Below are positions 5,360-6,150 of a stretch of 6,150 bases of DNA, piece after piece (the first letter of the stretch is position 1; each line of letters begins with the position of its first letter). The notes below the pieces were generated by a model. The model saw only the letters and a program-made list of their open reading frames with translations, was not told where the DNA came from and did not search any database. Position numbers and translations under genes: made by a program. The stretch lies in assembly GCA_027035735.1 (NCBI GenBank), contig JALVUH010000134.1:1-6150 (forward strand), given 5' to 3'. This DNA comes from Nautiliaceae bacterium (lineage in GTDB: Bacteria > Campylobacterota > Campylobacteria > Campylobacterales > Nautiliaceae).

Positions 5360-5679
5360 GTTAACTAAAAAGTGGTTAACATTTTGGTTGACAAATTGCT
5401 TTGAAATAACGATATTATGGAAACTTTAAAGAGTTAACCAGATGTCAACCAAGTTAACTTTTTTATTCAAATTCCCGTATTATCGGCTTTTTTAAAGAGT
5501 TAACCAAAATGTCAACCAGTTGACAAAAAAGTTAACCGCTTTAGATATAAGTTGACAAAATTTTATAGCAAAATTTGGCTAAAAATACCATAATTTCAAC
5601 ACTTTAAAGTGATTTGAGAGATGTCAACCAAAATGTAAACAGCCTGAGAAAAGTTAACCAAAAGAGTTAACCAGTTAAC
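5360..5679. repeat. GTYAACCA iteron array in triads
   Basis: Fifteen GTYRAC hexamers occur in 320 bp, nine of them in full GTYAACCA octamers. They form triads of octamer, octamer 11-13 bp on, then GTTRAC 8-9 bp on: 5433/5444/5453, 5499/5511/5519 and 5653/5666/5674. One triad is inverted (hexamers at 5387, 5375 and 5360). Extra sites are at 5531, 5551, 5623 and a GTAAAC at 5635. The first two direct triads sit in a larger shared unit starting TTTAAAGA, 66 bp apart. Clustered phased repeats like these bind replication initiators or serve as integrase arm sites. Confidence 0.8.
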
Positions 5680-5681
5680 TA

Positions 5682-5719
5682 TTTCATAGGGTCGGGGTAG
5701 AATTATCCTGCTTATGAAA
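5682..5719. other. Stem-loop at the end of the iteron array
   Basis: TTTCATA (5682-5688) pairs with TATGAAA (5713-5719). Inside is GGGGTA-GAAT-TATCCT (5694-5709), six pairs including G-T wobbles and a 4-base loop. It abuts the last triad and lacks a T-run, so a cruciform at an origin or nick site is as plausible as an RNA element. Confidence 0.45.
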
Positions 5720-5782
5720 CACTTTAATAAATTTTTACTGCTTCCCTTTTAGAGTTTTTTTTAACTGCCTTTAAAAGAAAAA

Positions 5783-5974
5783 AGCAACAGCTTATCAATA
5801 AAGGAAACAAAAGGAAACACTGCTTAAAAGTTTCCAAAGTCAACAAAAATTTTTTAAAGGCAACAAGATTTTATTAAGTTGACTTTTAAAAACTAAACAA
5901 ACTAAAAGAGTTTTTGGCTTTTAAATGCAACAAATGCAACACCTAAAAAAAAGGTTAATTTTTTGTAAGCAACA
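5783..5974 (+). repeat. GCAACA direct repeats, candidate integrase arm sites
   Basis: Seven-base repeats with consensus NGCAACA occur in one orientation at 5783 (AGCAACA), 5803 and 5813 (GGAAACA), 5839 (GTCAACA), 5859 (GGCAACA), 5926 and 5935 (TGCAACA) and 5968 (AGCAACA). They lie 87-278 bp from the tRNA 3' end. Direct repeats at that distance from a tRNA attachment core are typical arm-type sites of tyrosine integrases (inference). Two further GTYRAC hexamers (5839, 5878) fall among them. Confidence 0.55.
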
Positions 5975-6060
5975 CTCATTTTTGGGGGTGATAGTGGGGG
6001 TAATGATTTTTAACTATTTTCGCAAACTACCGAAATTTAGGGAATTATTAAGGTTTGTGA

Positions 6061-6150
<90 letters not shown>

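Larger units (their letters stand above)
4983..6060. other. 1,078-base gene-free region before tRNA-Ser
   Basis: No frame on either strand combines a ribosome site, adequate length and protein-like composition. The longest minus-strand frame here (4879-5133) overlaps the membrane gene antisense and lacks support. The region instead holds three GC-rich hairpin elements, AT-rich inverted repeats (TTGATTTTT/AAAAATCAA at 5048/5074; TAATGTAAGAA/TTCTTACATTA at 5094/5159), a GTYAACCA array, a stem-loop and GCAACA direct repeats. This fits an attachment, origin or packaging region. No clear rho-independent terminator with a T-run is seen after 4982. Confidence 0.7.

Noticed and set aside
5714..5752. 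Short frame starting ATGAAACAC after the stem-loop.
   Set aside because: Only 12 codons and no ribosome binding site.
4376..6036. A 13-base match AAACTACCGAAAT at 6024-6036 and, inverted, at 4377-4389.
   Set aside because: One 13-base match is close to what chance gives in a window of this size and AT content, and no wider similarity extends from it.

Overview
The window is AT-rich and densely coded. Its genes use clear AAGGA-type ribosome binding sites and its proteins are rich in Lys and Ile. It ends in a GC-rich tRNA-Ser(UGA) gene. Codon style, the small Campylobacter/Helicobacter-type HTH repressor and T-rich promoter context suggest a Campylobacterota host. The contrast between the GC-rich tRNA and the AT-rich surroundings hints at a thermophilic vent lineage such as Nautiliales. 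The lineage is inference, not recognition.

Gene content and position suggest the replication and control module of a tRNA-associated integrated element, such as a P4-like phage satellite, defective prophage or integrated plasmid. Left end (1-925): a small winged-helix protein gene faces a convergent 72-codon XRE-type repressor gene. Middle (758-915): a divergent control region with two promoters and four 15-bp dyads, spaced 31/35/31 bp between centres. Operon (916-4294): three small unknown proteins, a Toprim primase-like protein and a P4/D5-type SF3 helicase, joined by short gaps or ATGA overlaps. After the helicase comes an 11-bp tandem repeat array beside an A/T-tract region, a candidate replication origin, and then a five-helix membrane protein gene (4476-4982).

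The last 1,080 bases before the tRNA (4983-6060) contain no convincing gene but much structure. There are three related hairpin-forming GC-rich elements (4985-5342). There is a dense array of GTYAACCA motifs grouped in triads (5360-5679). A stem-loop (5682-5719) and a set of same-strand GCAACA-type direct repeats (5783-5974) follow. The tRNA 3' end faces this region, as expected for a tyrosine-integrase attachment site, but no integrase lies in the window.

Working model (inference): the XRE protein represses the replication operon and itself through the four operators. When repression lifts, the primase and helicase are made and act at one or both iteron arrays. The repeats nearest the tRNA serve the integrase. 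The strongest leads are the two unrelated iteron arrays, which share a CCCG-N5-TCGG motif, and the hairpin repeat family, which I do not recognise.
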